Source of the DNA: Campylobacteraceae bacterium
GTDB lineage: Bacteria; Campylobacterota; Campylobacteria; Campylobacterales; Sulfurovaceae
Assembly (NCBI GenBank): GCA_027036015.1
Contig: JALVTH010000017.1
Coordinates: 1 to 47,272, forward strand
Length of the DNA stretch: 47,272 bases
Reading direction: 5' to 3'
Positions 33,075-40,607 of the stretch are shown one piece after another (within the stretch, counting starts at the first letter, position 1; every line of letters begins with the position of its first letter). The notes under the pieces are model-generated. The model did no database searches. It worked only from the letters and a program-made list of their open reading frames with translations, and was not told where the DNA came from. The translations under genes and the position numbers were made by a program.

Positions 33075-34549
33075 AAAAGTTTGATTTGAATATCAAATTT
33101 TTTTGGAAACTTTAAATTCCTAATTTCATAGAAAAAAAGCGGCAATTTGATTTGAGAATGGATTGTTAAAGAATTATTTTCAAAGTGAAATTGTAATTTA
33201 TTTTTTGATGAATAGCTATCTAAAATATCGCTTAATGTATAGATAAATCCTAACCATTTAAGTTCTTCTTTTGAAGGTAAAATTTTTTTATGCTCTTTAT
33301 GAAGCGGTTTGTAAATAAGTTTATCTCCTTTTGAGCGCAAAAGTGTTGCAATCAAAAGCATATCTTCGTGAGTATATTGCCAATTGAGCTCTTGAGAAGC
33401 GATGTAGTAGGCGTGTTTATGTTCATTATAAATCGTTAAATCTTTTCCAATATCGCTAATTTTGCAAGCATCAATTAAATGGCGCAAAAATCTATCATTC
33501 AATTTACTTTCGTTTTTAAAAACTTCAAAGAGGTTTTTTGCAATTTTTACTCTATTTTTGTAACTTCGCTCTAAAATGTTGAATCTATCTATAATACTTA
33601 CAATACTTGGGTTAATTTCTTTTGGAAAATAACCTTTAGAGTTTCTTAATTTGTCGTGTAAAAAAACTCCCTCTCTTAGTCCAACGCCACTTGTAATTAC
33701 TTTCTTTGCATTGGTTGCTTCTAAAAAGAGTTGAAAAATCAAAACACCTTGGCGTATCGTATCAAAACGATTTGGTTTAATATGAAGCTTTTCTAACTCT
33801 TTATTGTTTGTAGCAGAAACGATTTTGTTAAAATGCTCTTTTTCTTTTTGATACTCATACTCAAAGGCATGAATTTTTCTAAAAGAGTAATCGTTTTTTA
33901 TCATAATCGATTTTGCTAAAGCGCGCAAAACGCCACCAATTGCAATAATATTTGAGACTCTTTTAAATTCTTTTGGAATTGCTTGAAGTTTTTCTCGAAT
34001 AAAAAATATTACCTCGTTTATTGGGCGATTTTTATCAAAAAAAAGTTCTTTAAGAGTAATTGTTCCAATATCAAGCGATAGCGTTTGGGTGATTTTGCCA
34101 TTTTTAATTAATGCAATATCACTTGAGCCTCCACCAATGTCTATGGTGATGGCATCTTTTTGTAGCGGTAAAAGATTGATGGCAGCCAAGGCTCCAAAAT
34201 AAGCTTCTTTATTGCCATCAATCACTTTAATGTTGAGTTTAAGTTCTTTACGAACTCTTTGGATAAATTCGGATCGATTTGGAGCGTTACGCACTGCTGC
34301 AGTTGCAACAATAAGCGTTTTTCTAACTTTATAATCTTTTATAATAAACTTAAATGCATATAAAGCATCAATGACTCTTTGAATGGCTTCTTCTTGCAAA
34401 TAGCCATTGTTTTGAAAGCTTCCTTCGCTAATTCTACTTTGAGCTTTTTTTTCACAGATTAGATGAAAGCCAAATCGGCTTGTTCTTTGATAGATAACAA
34501 GCCGTATTGAGTTAGAGCCAATGTCAATAACGGCAGTGCGTTTGGGCAT
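33062..34549 (-). CDS. Exopolyphosphatase / pppGpp phosphatase, Ppx/GppA family
   Basis: An enzyme of the ASKHA fold that would hydrolyse polyphosphate or the pppGpp 5'-phosphate. The 495-residue protein has the N-terminal phosphate motif VIDIGSNSIRLVIY (residues 8-21), the second motif TIDIGGGSSDIALI near residue 138, an adenosine-type motif NIIAIGGVLRAL near 205, and a C-terminal HD-like helical domain (from about 315). The choice between Ppx and GppA cannot be made by eye. The ribosome site is weak. It starts five bases after the ferredoxin stop, in a regulator-kinase-ferredoxin-phosphatase row that matches the Campylobacter order except for the added kinase. Confidence 0.9.
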   Translation of the reverse strand: MPKRTAVIDIGSNSIRLVIYQRTSRFGFHLICEKKAQSRISEGSFQNNGYLQEEAIQRVIDALYAFKFIIKDYKVRKTLIVATAAVRNAPNRSEFIQRVRKELKLNIKVIDGNKEAYFGALAAINLLPLQKDAITIDIGGGSSDIALIKNGKITQTLSLDIGTITLKELFFDKNRPINEVIFFIREKLQAIPKEFKRVSNIIAIGGVLRALAKSIMIKNDYSFRKIHAFEYEYQKEKEHFNKIVSATNNKELEKLHIKPNRFDTIRQGVLIFQLFLEATNAKKVITSGVGLREGVFLHDKLRNSKGYFPKEINPSIVSIIDRFNILERSYKNRVKIAKNLFEVFKNESKLNDRFLRHLIDACKISDIGKDLTIYNEHKHAYYIASQELNWQYTHEDMLLIATLLRSKGDKLIYKPLHKEHKKILPSKEELKWLGFIYTLSDILDSYSSKNKLQFHFENNSLTIHSQIKLPLFFYEIRNLKFPKKFDIQIKLLDKS

Positions 34550-34554
34550 TAAAG

Positions 34555-34806
34555 TTAACTTTCAGATTCTATTTGTTTTAGTTTATATTTAAGTTCTTCG
34601 ATACTTTCGATGTTGTCTGGATCGGTATCGATGCAATCTACGGGACAAACGGAAATACATTGTGGTTCATCAAAAAATCCAACGCATTCAACGCATCTAT
34701 CTGGATCAATAATATAAATTGGATCATTTTCTTCAATTGCGCCCGTTGGACACTCTTCTCTACATGCATCGCATGCAATGCACTCATCACTAATCATTAA
34801 TGCCAT
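34555..34806 (-). CDS. fdxB: 2[4Fe-4S] ferredoxin, Alvin type
   Basis: An 83-residue cytoplasmic electron carrier. The first cluster motif is CIACDACREECPTG (residues 9-22). The second is stretched, CVECVGFFDEPQCISVCPVD, with the extra residues between the second and third cysteine and a C-terminal helix (IESIEELKYKLKQIE) that define the Allochromatium-type ferredoxins. In this group the two clusters have very different, low potentials. It lies 86 bases behind the histidine kinase gene and just before the Ppx/GppA gene. The ribosome site is AAAAAAGGGTT before ATG 34806. Confidence 0.94.
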   Translation of the reverse strand: MALMISDECIACDACREECPTGAIEENDPIYIIDPDRCVECVGFFDEPQCISVCPVDCIDTDPDNIESIEELKYKLKQIESES

Positions 34807-34892
34807 AGCAACCCTTTTTTAAGTTATTTACACTGCTTTATAACTTATTTCATCTTAAATAGACTTTAAAGAAAATTTAAACTTTTTAATTT

Positions 34893-36218
34893 TTATTTTC
34901 TTTTTTTACCAAAAGATGCAATTTTGTATTTTTTTATTGGTAAAATTATCGTAGCTACGGCGCCATTTTGCTTTTTTTTATTCTTAAGAGAAATGCTTGC
35001 ACCAATAGAATCGGCCGCAATTTTTGCTAAAAATAGCCCTAAACCAATACCTTTTGAATTTTGCGATTTTTTAAAAGGAGCAAAAAGATCAAAATTTTGT
35101 GGTAATCCTGGACCGCTATCTTTGATGCGTATAACTAAATGCTCTTCACATAAAAAACTACTAACGCAAATTATGTTGTTTTTAGGGGTGAATCGCAAAG
35201 CATTTTGTAAAAAGTTTTGCAAGATTTGACGAAATAAAGAGGGTTGAATTTGTAAAATGAGCTTTTTGGGTTTTAATCTTTTAATGATGTATTTTTCCTC
35301 TTTTAAAGCTAAAATTTCAAATTCCTCAAGCATTTCTTGAATAAAAGCTATTAAGTCAATTTCTTTTGCCTCTTCAAATTGAGCTCCTTCGGCTCTTCCA
35401 AAAGCTAAGATTGATTTAATAGTGTTGTTTAAATTGTTAATGGATTGTACACTTTGTTTGAGAGCTTCTTCTAAAGACTCAATTGTTTTATTTTTTTTAA
35501 GTAAAGCAACTTGCGTTTTTGTTTTCATAACCGCTAAGGGGGTTTTTAACTCGTGAGCAGCTCCAATAAAAAGTTCTTTTTTATAATATAAAAAATTTTC
35601 TATACGTTTAATGAGATTATTAATGGATTCTCCAAGTGGAATAAATTCGTAAGGAAGCGTTTTTAAATCGATTTTACTAAGTTTATGTTCATTCATTTTT
35701 GCCAATTTAAAGCTAACGTACTTTATAGGGCGAAGTAGCATTTTAGAAATAATGAAAGCATAAATAATAATAATAATAAGTGAAAGGATGTTAACTATTA
35801 TAACAGCTCTGTAGAGTTTGTTTTTAAACTGAATTTGTCTTGTAATATCTTTTGTTAAAATAAGATATTTTTGGCTTCTAAAGTTATATGGAAAAAAGCC
35901 TTGCATAAAAAAGCGCTTGCCTTTTTTGATAATTCGATAATATCTTGATTCATAATTAATATATGGAGCATACTCGATTGAAGCTTGAATATTTGAAGCA
36001 TTTTTTAAAATCTTTTTTTGTAATTTTAGTTTTTTAGGCAACTTATAGCGCTCTTTTAAGAGTTTTTTTGCATGGAGTTCAAGCTCTTGTTTTATTTCGT
36101 AATTTTGTGAATAGCTAATATAAAGATAGAGTGAAGAAGAAGTAATTAAAACCAGCGTTGCCATGGCAACGCTTAGTTTAAGAAGAAAATTAAATCTTAA
36201 GCTTCGTCTGAAAAACAA
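34893..36218 (-). CDS. Sensor histidine kinase paired with the CosR-like regulator
   Basis: An inner-membrane two-component kinase of 441 residues. A basic N-terminus leads to a first membrane helix (about 10-33), a periplasmic sensor region of about 100 residues, a second helix (about 137-161), a HAMP-like linker, the dimerisation domain with His222 in GAAHELKTPLAVMK, and the ATPase domain with the N box (LQNALRFTP), G1 (IKDSGPGLP) and G2 (GIGLGLFLAK). The start is TTG at 36218, inside the last 22 bases of the regulator gene, so the two are translationally coupled. The sensor domain gives no hint of ligand. The Campylobacter and Helicobacter counterparts of the regulator are orphans, which makes this pairing notable. 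Confidence 0.92.
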   Translation of the reverse strand: MFFRRSLRFNFLLKLSVAMATLVLITSSSLYLYISYSQNYEIKQELELHAKKLLKERYKLPKKLKLQKKILKNASNIQASIEYAPYINYESRYYRIIKKGKRFFMQGFFPYNFRSQKYLILTKDITRQIQFKNKLYRAVIIVNILSLIIIIIYAFIISKMLLRPIKYVSFKLAKMNEHKLSKIDLKTLPYEFIPLGESINNLIKRIENFLYYKKELFIGAAHELKTPLAVMKTKTQVALLKKNKTIESLEEALKQSVQSINNLNNTIKSILAFGRAEGAQFEEAKEIDLIAFIQEMLEEFEILALKEEKYIIKRLKPKKLILQIQPSLFRQILQNFLQNALRFTPKNNIICVSSFLCEEHLVIRIKDSGPGLPQNFDLFAPFKKSQNSKGIGLGLFLAKIAADSIGASISLKNKKKQNGAVATIILPIKKYKIASFGKKRK

Positions 36219-36868
36219 AAGCGATAACCTCTACGACGAACTGTCTCAACTGTAGTAATGCCTAATGCTTTATCCATTTTTTGGCGAATTTGATTAATTG
36301 CAACTTCAATAACGTTTGGAGTAACCAATTCTGGCTCTTCCCAAATTGCATCAAGCAATTGCTCTTTTGAAACAATTTGATCACGTCTCATGGCAAGATG
36401 CGTTAAAACTTCAAATGGTTTACCTTTTAATTCGACACTCTCGCCTTTATAAATGATTTTTTCTTCTTCTGGATTGATAATTAAATCGCCAATTTGAATA
36501 ATATTGCTTGCGCCAAATCGAAGTTTTGCTTCTATTCTCATTAAGAGCACTTCAAAATCAAATGGTTTTCGAATGTAATCGTCTGCCCCAGCTTTTAATG
36601 CGGCAATTTCACTCTCTTTGTCGTCTCTTGCCGAAAGGACGATTACAGCAGTTTTTTGACTCTTTTTTTTGATGTCTTTAATAATATCGATTCCATTGCC
36701 ATCAGGTAGCATCCAATCAAGCAACACTAAATCGTAATTTCTAATATCAATAAGATATTTTGCATCTGAGAGGTTTTCTGCTACATCGCTTTGATAGCCA
36801 AATTCTTTTAAACCTTCTGCTAAGGTATTATTTAGTGTTACTTCATCTTCAACAATCAAGATTCTCAT
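36197..36868 (-). CDS. cosR: OmpR-family response regulator, CosR/HsrA type with intact phosphorylation site
   Basis: A two-component regulator of 223 residues: receiver domain (1-115) with acidic pocket E7/D8, phosphoacceptor D51 (LLDWMLPDG), S79 and K101, then a winged-helix DNA-binding domain. The DNA-binding half is strikingly like Campylobacter CosR and Helicobacter HsrA (HP1043): LKGKPFEVLTHLA, QIVSKEQLLDAIWEEPELVT, then NVIEVAINQIRQKMDK and TVRRRGYRFCF. Those proteins are essential orphan regulators of growth and oxidative stress genes and have degenerate receivers, whereas this one looks phosphorylatable. The ATG at 36868 is chosen over a TTG six codons upstream. A TATAAT with upstream TGG lies at 36910-36905. 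Confidence 0.9.
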   Translation of the reverse strand: MRILIVEDEVTLNNTLAEGLKEFGYQSDVAENLSDAKYLIDIRNYDLVLLDWMLPDGNGIDIIKDIKKKSQKTAVIVLSARDDKESEIAALKAGADDYIRKPFDFEVLLMRIEAKLRFGASNIIQIGDLIINPEEEKIIYKGESVELKGKPFEVLTHLAMRRDQIVSKEQLLDAIWEEPELVTPNVIEVAINQIRQKMDKALGITTVETVRRRGYRFCFSDEA

Positions 36869-36904
36869 GAGCAGCTCACTTCCCAAATTTTAAATTTTTC
36901 TTAA

Positions 36905-36910
36905 ATTATA
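36905..36910 (-). promoter_or_regulatory. -10 box of the regulator-kinase operon
   Basis: TATAAT preceded by TATGG (extended -10 style) on the minus strand, about 37 bases before the regulator ATG. Confidence 0.6.
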
Positions 36911-37001
36911 CCATAAATTATAAAATTTAGCTACAACTTTTACAATTTCTTTTTTATTTTTTTAACATCTTTTCTACCACTTTTAATACTACCATAAAAT
37001 G

Positions 37002-37014
37002 TGTCAAATTGACA
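37002..37014. promoter_or_regulatory. Palindrome upstream of the L,D-transpeptidase gene
   Basis: TGTCAA-A-TTGACA, a perfect 6+1+6 palindrome centred about 34 bases before the plus-strand -10 box and about 100 bases before the divergent regulator promoter. It may be an operator; no regulator is assigned. Confidence 0.35.
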
Positions 37015-37041
37015 GATAATCTAAATAATAGTTTAAAATAT

Positions 37042-37047
37042 TATAAT
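37042..37047 (+). promoter_or_regulatory. -10 box of the L,D-transpeptidase gene
   Basis: TATAAT on the plus strand, 27 bases before the ATG at 37074. Confidence 0.55.
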
Positions 37048-37073
37048 ATTAGAAAAAATTAAGTGAGACGAAA

Positions 37074-37718
37074 ATGCTAATAAGAGTTTTTTTCTTTCTT
37101 TTTATCTTAATAAGTTCACTTTATGCATCGAAAGAGATTTTAGTTAATTTAAGTAGTCAAAAAATTTATGCTATTGAAGATGGAAGAGTAGTTTTTAGTG
37201 GTAATATATCTTCTGGTAAAGCAGATCATAGAACTCCAAGAGGAACTTTTCGAGTAATTGACAAAGAGCGCTTTCATATCTCTAATAAATATCCAGAGCC
37301 AAATGGTGGAGCAAAAATGCCGTATATGTTAAGGCTTACAAATTTTGGGCTTGCCATACATCAAGGCTATTTGCCAGGTTTCCCAGCTTCGCATGGTTGT
37401 ATTAGAGTTTCTAAAAGTACGGCTTTAAAACTTTGGCATTGGGCTCAGATTGGAACGAGAGTAAAAATAATTGGAGATGCAAGCAATTTTAAATACGTTA
37501 AAAAGAAAGTGAAGAAAAAGCAAAAATTAGCAAAAAAGAGAAAATATCATAAAAGAAAAAAACGCTATTTGGCAAAAAAAGTTTACAAAAGACATTATTA
37601 TAGAAAGAAAGTGAAAAGACGTTATGCAAAAACGCGTTATCGCTATTTAAGAAGTGGAAAGGCAAGATTGAAAGTGCCCGTTCGCTATGAAGTGGTAGAA
37701 GTTTATGACACTTGGTAA
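37074..37718 (+). CDS. L,D-transpeptidase (YkuD domain) with polybasic C-terminal tail
   Basis: A secreted peptidoglycan enzyme that would make 3-3 crosslinks or attach proteins to the wall. The 214-residue precursor has a signal peptide (cleavage after about residue 18, LYAS), a YkuD domain (about 20-136) with H96 and the catalytic motif SHGCIRV (C109), and then a tail of about 75 residues extremely rich in Lys, Arg and Tyr (KKKVKKKQKLAKKRKYHKRK and onwards). The tail has no cysteines and should be strongly cationic. It could hold the enzyme to anionic lipid A or wall polymers. ATG 37074 follows GTGAG. Its 3' end overlaps folB by 16 bases, tail to tail. Confidence 0.92.
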   Translation: MLIRVFFFLFILISSLYASKEILVNLSSQKIYAIEDGRVVFSGNISSGKADHRTPRGTFRVIDKERFHISNKYPEPNGGAKMPYMLRLTNFGLAIHQGYLPGFPASHGCIRVSKSTALKLWHWAQIGTRVKIIGDASNFKYVKKKVKKKQKLAKKRKYHKRKKRYLAKKVYKRHYYRKKVKRRYAKTRYRYLRSGKARLKVPVRYEVVEVYDTW

Positions 37719-38041
37719 TCTCTTTGCCAAGAATTTGAGAGTGATACAATAGCATTTTCTAAAATAGTTGGTTTTGCAATTTTTAAATAAAGAGAAGTAA
37801 TTTGAGGGAAAGTTAAAAAGATTTTTTCTTTTAAAGCAAGCAAAGCATCTTCTATTAAGAAGAATTTTTCTTTTTGCATCGTTTTTTGAATAAGATTACA
37901 AATTTGAACGTAATCGACAAACTCTTTTTGATAATGATAGGACGCCTTTAGAGTTATCTCTACCATTTGAGGGGTAATTCGTTCGTGCTCTAAAATACCA
38001 ATAATGGTTTTGAAGCGAAATTTTTTTATTTCGATTGTCAA
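37703..38041 (-). CDS. folB: Dihydroneopterin aldolase FolB
   Basis: FolB cleaves 7,8-dihydroneopterin in folate synthesis. The 112-residue protein has the family start IEIKKFRFKTIIGILEHER, where the GILEHER stretch carries the conserved acidic active-site residue. The central DYVQICNLIQKT and the C-terminal LYLKIAKP strand with the conserved Lys-Pro follow. Its ATG overlaps the plsY stop by four bases, and plsY-folB is a known pairing in the phylum. The 3' end overlaps the L,D-transpeptidase gene by 16 bases on the opposite strand. Confidence 0.9.
   Translation of the reverse strand: MTIEIKKFRFKTIIGILEHERITPQMVEITLKASYHYQKEFVDYVQICNLIQKTMQKEKFFLIEDALLALKEKIFLTFPQITSLYLKIAKPTILENAIVSLSNSWQRDYQVS
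37711..37731. terminator. Hairpin at the L,D-transpeptidase / folB overlap
   Basis: CTTGGTAA (37711-37718), loop TCTCT, TTGCCAAG (37724-37731): eight pairs with one G.U. The left arm ends exactly with the TAA stop of the L,D-transpeptidase. The hairpin lies inside the folB coding region on the other strand. Confidence 0.5.
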
Positions 38042-38694
38042 ACTACTTTTCCTTCTTCTTTGTTAATGAGTCGAATAATATTTGGAATATGTTTATAAAC
38101 GACGATAAAAGCAATAATGTAAAGTGGGGCAAAGCTATGAATATTTGGTAATCCATTCGGATAAAAAAAGTAACTTGCAATTAATAATGTTGCAAGAGCT
38201 AAAAGGGAAGCCAAAGATGAAATTTTAAGCCCCTTGGCAAAAATAAGCCAAACGATAAAAGCTATTAGTGTTACTTTTGGCATAAGAGTAAGTAATACAC
38301 CAAATCCAGTAGCCACGCCTTTGCCACCTTCAAAGCGCAAATATGGGCTAAAACAATGACCAATAACGGCAAAAACGCCAATTGCCCAAAGTGTATTTGC
38401 ACTTGCTCCCATAAATTTAGCAATAACAATAACAAGAGCTCCTTTAATAGCATCTAAAAAGAGTGTAAGGGCTCCTAATTTTTTAGCTAATGAAGGATCT
38501 TTTTCTTTTAAAACACGAAGTACGTTTGTTGCACCAATATTACCACTTCCAGCTTCTTTAATATTTACTCCACCAATATATTTAGCAAGTAAATATCCAA
38601 AAGGAATGCCTCCTATTAAGTAAGCAGCTAAATAAAATGTACCGTTAAAGCTGGTAAAAAGTTCAATTAAACCGCTAAAAATTGTATCATTCAA
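38038..38694 (-). CDS. plsY: Acyl-phosphate:glycerol-3-phosphate acyltransferase PlsY
   Basis: PlsY makes lysophosphatidic acid from acyl-phosphate in the inner membrane, the first step of phospholipid synthesis in most bacteria. The 218-residue protein has five hydrophobic helices and the three family motifs: GSGNIGATNVLRVL near residue 43, GHCFSPYLRFEGGKGVATG near residue 110, and the C-terminal YKHIPNI segment. The start is TTG at 38694, with AAAGG seven bases upstream; the nearby ATG is out of frame. It is divergent from nadA and overlaps folB by four bases. Confidence 0.95.
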   Translation of the reverse strand: MNDTIFSGLIELFTSFNGTFYLAAYLIGGIPFGYLLAKYIGGVNIKEAGSGNIGATNVLRVLKEKDPSLAKKLGALTLFLDAIKGALVIVIAKFMGASANTLWAIGVFAVIGHCFSPYLRFEGGKGVATGFGVLLTLMPKVTLIAFIVWLIFAKGLKISSLASLLALATLLIASYFFYPNGLPNIHSFAPLYIIAFIVVYKHIPNIIRLINKEEGKVV

Positions 38695-38747
38695 TGTTCA
38701 ACCTTTAAATATTTTTTGCTATTTTACAATAAATAAACTTTCTTAGG

Positions 38748-38753
38748 TATAAT
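38748..38753 (+). promoter_or_regulatory. -10 box of the nadA operon
   Basis: TATAAT preceded by TTAGG on the plus strand, about 30 bases before the nadA start. It may serve the whole plus-strand row from nadA onwards. Confidence 0.6.
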
Positions 38754-38780
38754 AAAACAAAATTTTACATGGAGAAATGC

Positions 38781-39770
38781 ATGGATTATAAAGCTGAAAT
38801 TTTAAAGCTAAAAAAAGAGCTTCCAGTAACTATTGTTGGGCATTTTTACCAAAGAGATGAAGTTTTTGAATTAGCAGATATTACTGGAGATAGTTTAGAG
38901 CTTGCAAGACGTGCAAAAGAGGATAAAAATCCTTGGATTGTCTTTTGTGGTGTTGGATTTATGGGACAAAGTGTTAAAATTATTGCGCCCCAAAAGCGAG
39001 TTGTTATGCCAAAAATTGCTTGTTGTGCAATGGCAAGAATGATTGATGCAAGCTATTTTGATGAATCGGTTGAGTTTTTAGAAAAACACGGGATTAAAAA
39101 AGAAGATATTTTGCCAATAACTTATATCAATTCTGATGCAGCTGTTAAAGCAAAAGTTGGAAAAATGGGAGGGTTAGTTTGCACCAGTTCAAATGCTAGC
39201 AAAATTATTACAAGAGCTTTAGAGAGCGGCAAAAAGATTTTATTTGTGCCAGATCGCTGTTTGGGACAAAATATTGCCAATATGATGGGATTAAAAAGTT
39301 GTGTAATTGGTGAGGGAGAGTGTAATCCAAAAGAAGCTGATATTATCTGTTTTAATGGATTTTGTTCAGTGCATCAGCTCTTTAGTGTTGATGATGTGCG
39401 CTTTTATCGTCAAAAATATCCAGGAATTAAAGTTGCTGTGCATCCAGAGTGTGATCCAAGTGTGGTAAAAGAGGCAGATTTTGTGGGTTCAACTTCGCAA
39501 CTTATTAAATATGTTGCATCTTTAGATCCAGAGCAAAAAGTAGTTGTTGGAACGGAGTATAACTTGGTTCATAGAATGAGAGAAAAAAATACTTATGTTC
39601 TTTCGGCTACCAAACCAGAGTGTCCTACAATGAATGAAACAACACTTAAAGATTTATATGATGTATTGGTTTCAATTAAAGAAGGAAATCCAATTAATGA
39701 AATTTTTGTTGATGAAGAAACAGCAAAATATGCAAAATTAGCTCTTGATAGAATGTTGGAGATAAAGTAA
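38781..39770 (+). CDS. nadA: Quinolinate synthase NadA
   Basis: NadA condenses iminoaspartate with dihydroxyacetone phosphate to quinolinate using a [4Fe-4S] cluster. The 329-residue product has the motifs VGHFYQRDEV, GDSLELARRA, FCGVGFMGQSVKI, a cysteine pair in KIACCAMARM, NGFCSVHQLF and KPECPTMNETTL, which together supply the three cluster cysteines. The ATG at 38781 is preferred over one four codons earlier because GGAG lies seven bases before it. nadC begins on the next base after its stop. Confidence 0.96.
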   Translation: MDYKAEILKLKKELPVTIVGHFYQRDEVFELADITGDSLELARRAKEDKNPWIVFCGVGFMGQSVKIIAPQKRVVMPKIACCAMARMIDASYFDESVEFLEKHGIKKEDILPITYINSDAAVKAKVGKMGGLVCTSSNASKIITRALESGKKILFVPDRCLGQNIANMMGLKSCVIGEGECNPKEADIICFNGFCSVHQLFSVDDVRFYRQKYPGIKVAVHPECDPSVVKEADFVGSTSQLIKYVASLDPEQKVVVGTEYNLVHRMREKNTYVLSATKPECPTMNETTLKDLYDVLVSIKEGNPINEIFVDEETAKYAKLALDRMLEIK

Positions 39771-40607
39771 ATGTATTTGCTTGAGAGAGAGTTTTTAAAA
39801 GAAGCCCTCAAAGAAGATATCGGAAGAGGGGATTTGTTTGCCAGAATTAGTAAAAGTAAAGCAATAAAAGCTTATATTTTAGCTAAAAGTGATGGAATAT
39901 TTGCAGGAGAGCGCTATATTATTGCGGCAAAAGAGGAGTTTGGTATAGAAGTTACTTTGCAAAAAAAAGATGGAGAGCGTTTTAGTAAAGGCGAAAAATT
40001 AGTTTTTTTAAAAGGCGATGCAAAAACTTTACTCTCATTAGAGCGAACTCTTTTAAATACGATTTTGCATGCAAGCTCTATTGCAACTTTAACCAATAAG
40101 TTCGTGCAAAAGATAAAGCCATATAATGTTATTTTATTAGATACAAGAAAAACGCGTCCAAAATTGAGAATTTTAGAAAAGTATGCTGTTCGTTGTGGTG
40201 GTGGAGTTAATCATAGAATGGGACTTGATGATTGTTTAATGATTAAAGATACACATCTTGGTGCAATTGAAAACTTAAAAACTTTTATTAAAGATGTAAG
40301 AAGCAAAATTCCATTTACTTCCAAAATTGAGATTGAGTGTGAAAGCTTTGCCATTGCAAAAGAGGCAATGGAGGCAGGAGCCGATATTATTATGTGTGAT
40401 AATATGAGCCCACAAGAGATAAAAGAAGTTGTAAATTATCGAAATAAAAACTATCCTTACATTTTACTTGAAGCAAGCGGAAATGTTACGCTTGAAAATA
40501 TAGAAGAGATTGCAAAAACAGGAGTTGATGCAATAAGTACTGGAAGTACTATTCATCAATCAACATGGATTGATTTATCAATGAAAGTTGAAGGGAATGA
40601 ATTATAA
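39771..40607 (+). CDS. nadC: Nicotinate-nucleotide pyrophosphorylase NadC
   Basis: NadC converts quinolinate and PRPP to nicotinic acid mononucleotide. In 278 residues the family signatures are present: ALKEDIGRGDLF at the N-terminus, LNTILHASSIATLT, LDTRKTRPKLRILEKYAVRCGG, NHRMGLDDCLMIKDTHL and the C-terminal barrel strands IEIECES and DAISTGSTIHQS. The start is ATG 39771, directly after the nadA stop, with GGAG inside the nadA end as ribosome site. It overlaps the DHH phosphoesterase gene by 11 bases. Confidence 0.96.
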   Translation: MYLLEREFLKEALKEDIGRGDLFARISKSKAIKAYILAKSDGIFAGERYIIAAKEEFGIEVTLQKKDGERFSKGEKLVFLKGDAKTLLSLERTLLNTILHASSIATLTNKFVQKIKPYNVILLDTRKTRPKLRILEKYAVRCGGGVNHRMGLDDCLMIKDTHLGAIENLKTFIKDVRSKIPFTSKIEIECESFAIAKEAMEAGADIIMCDNMSPQEIKEVVNYRNKNYPYILLEASGNVTLENIEEIAKTGVDAISTGSTIHQSTWIDLSMKVEGNEL

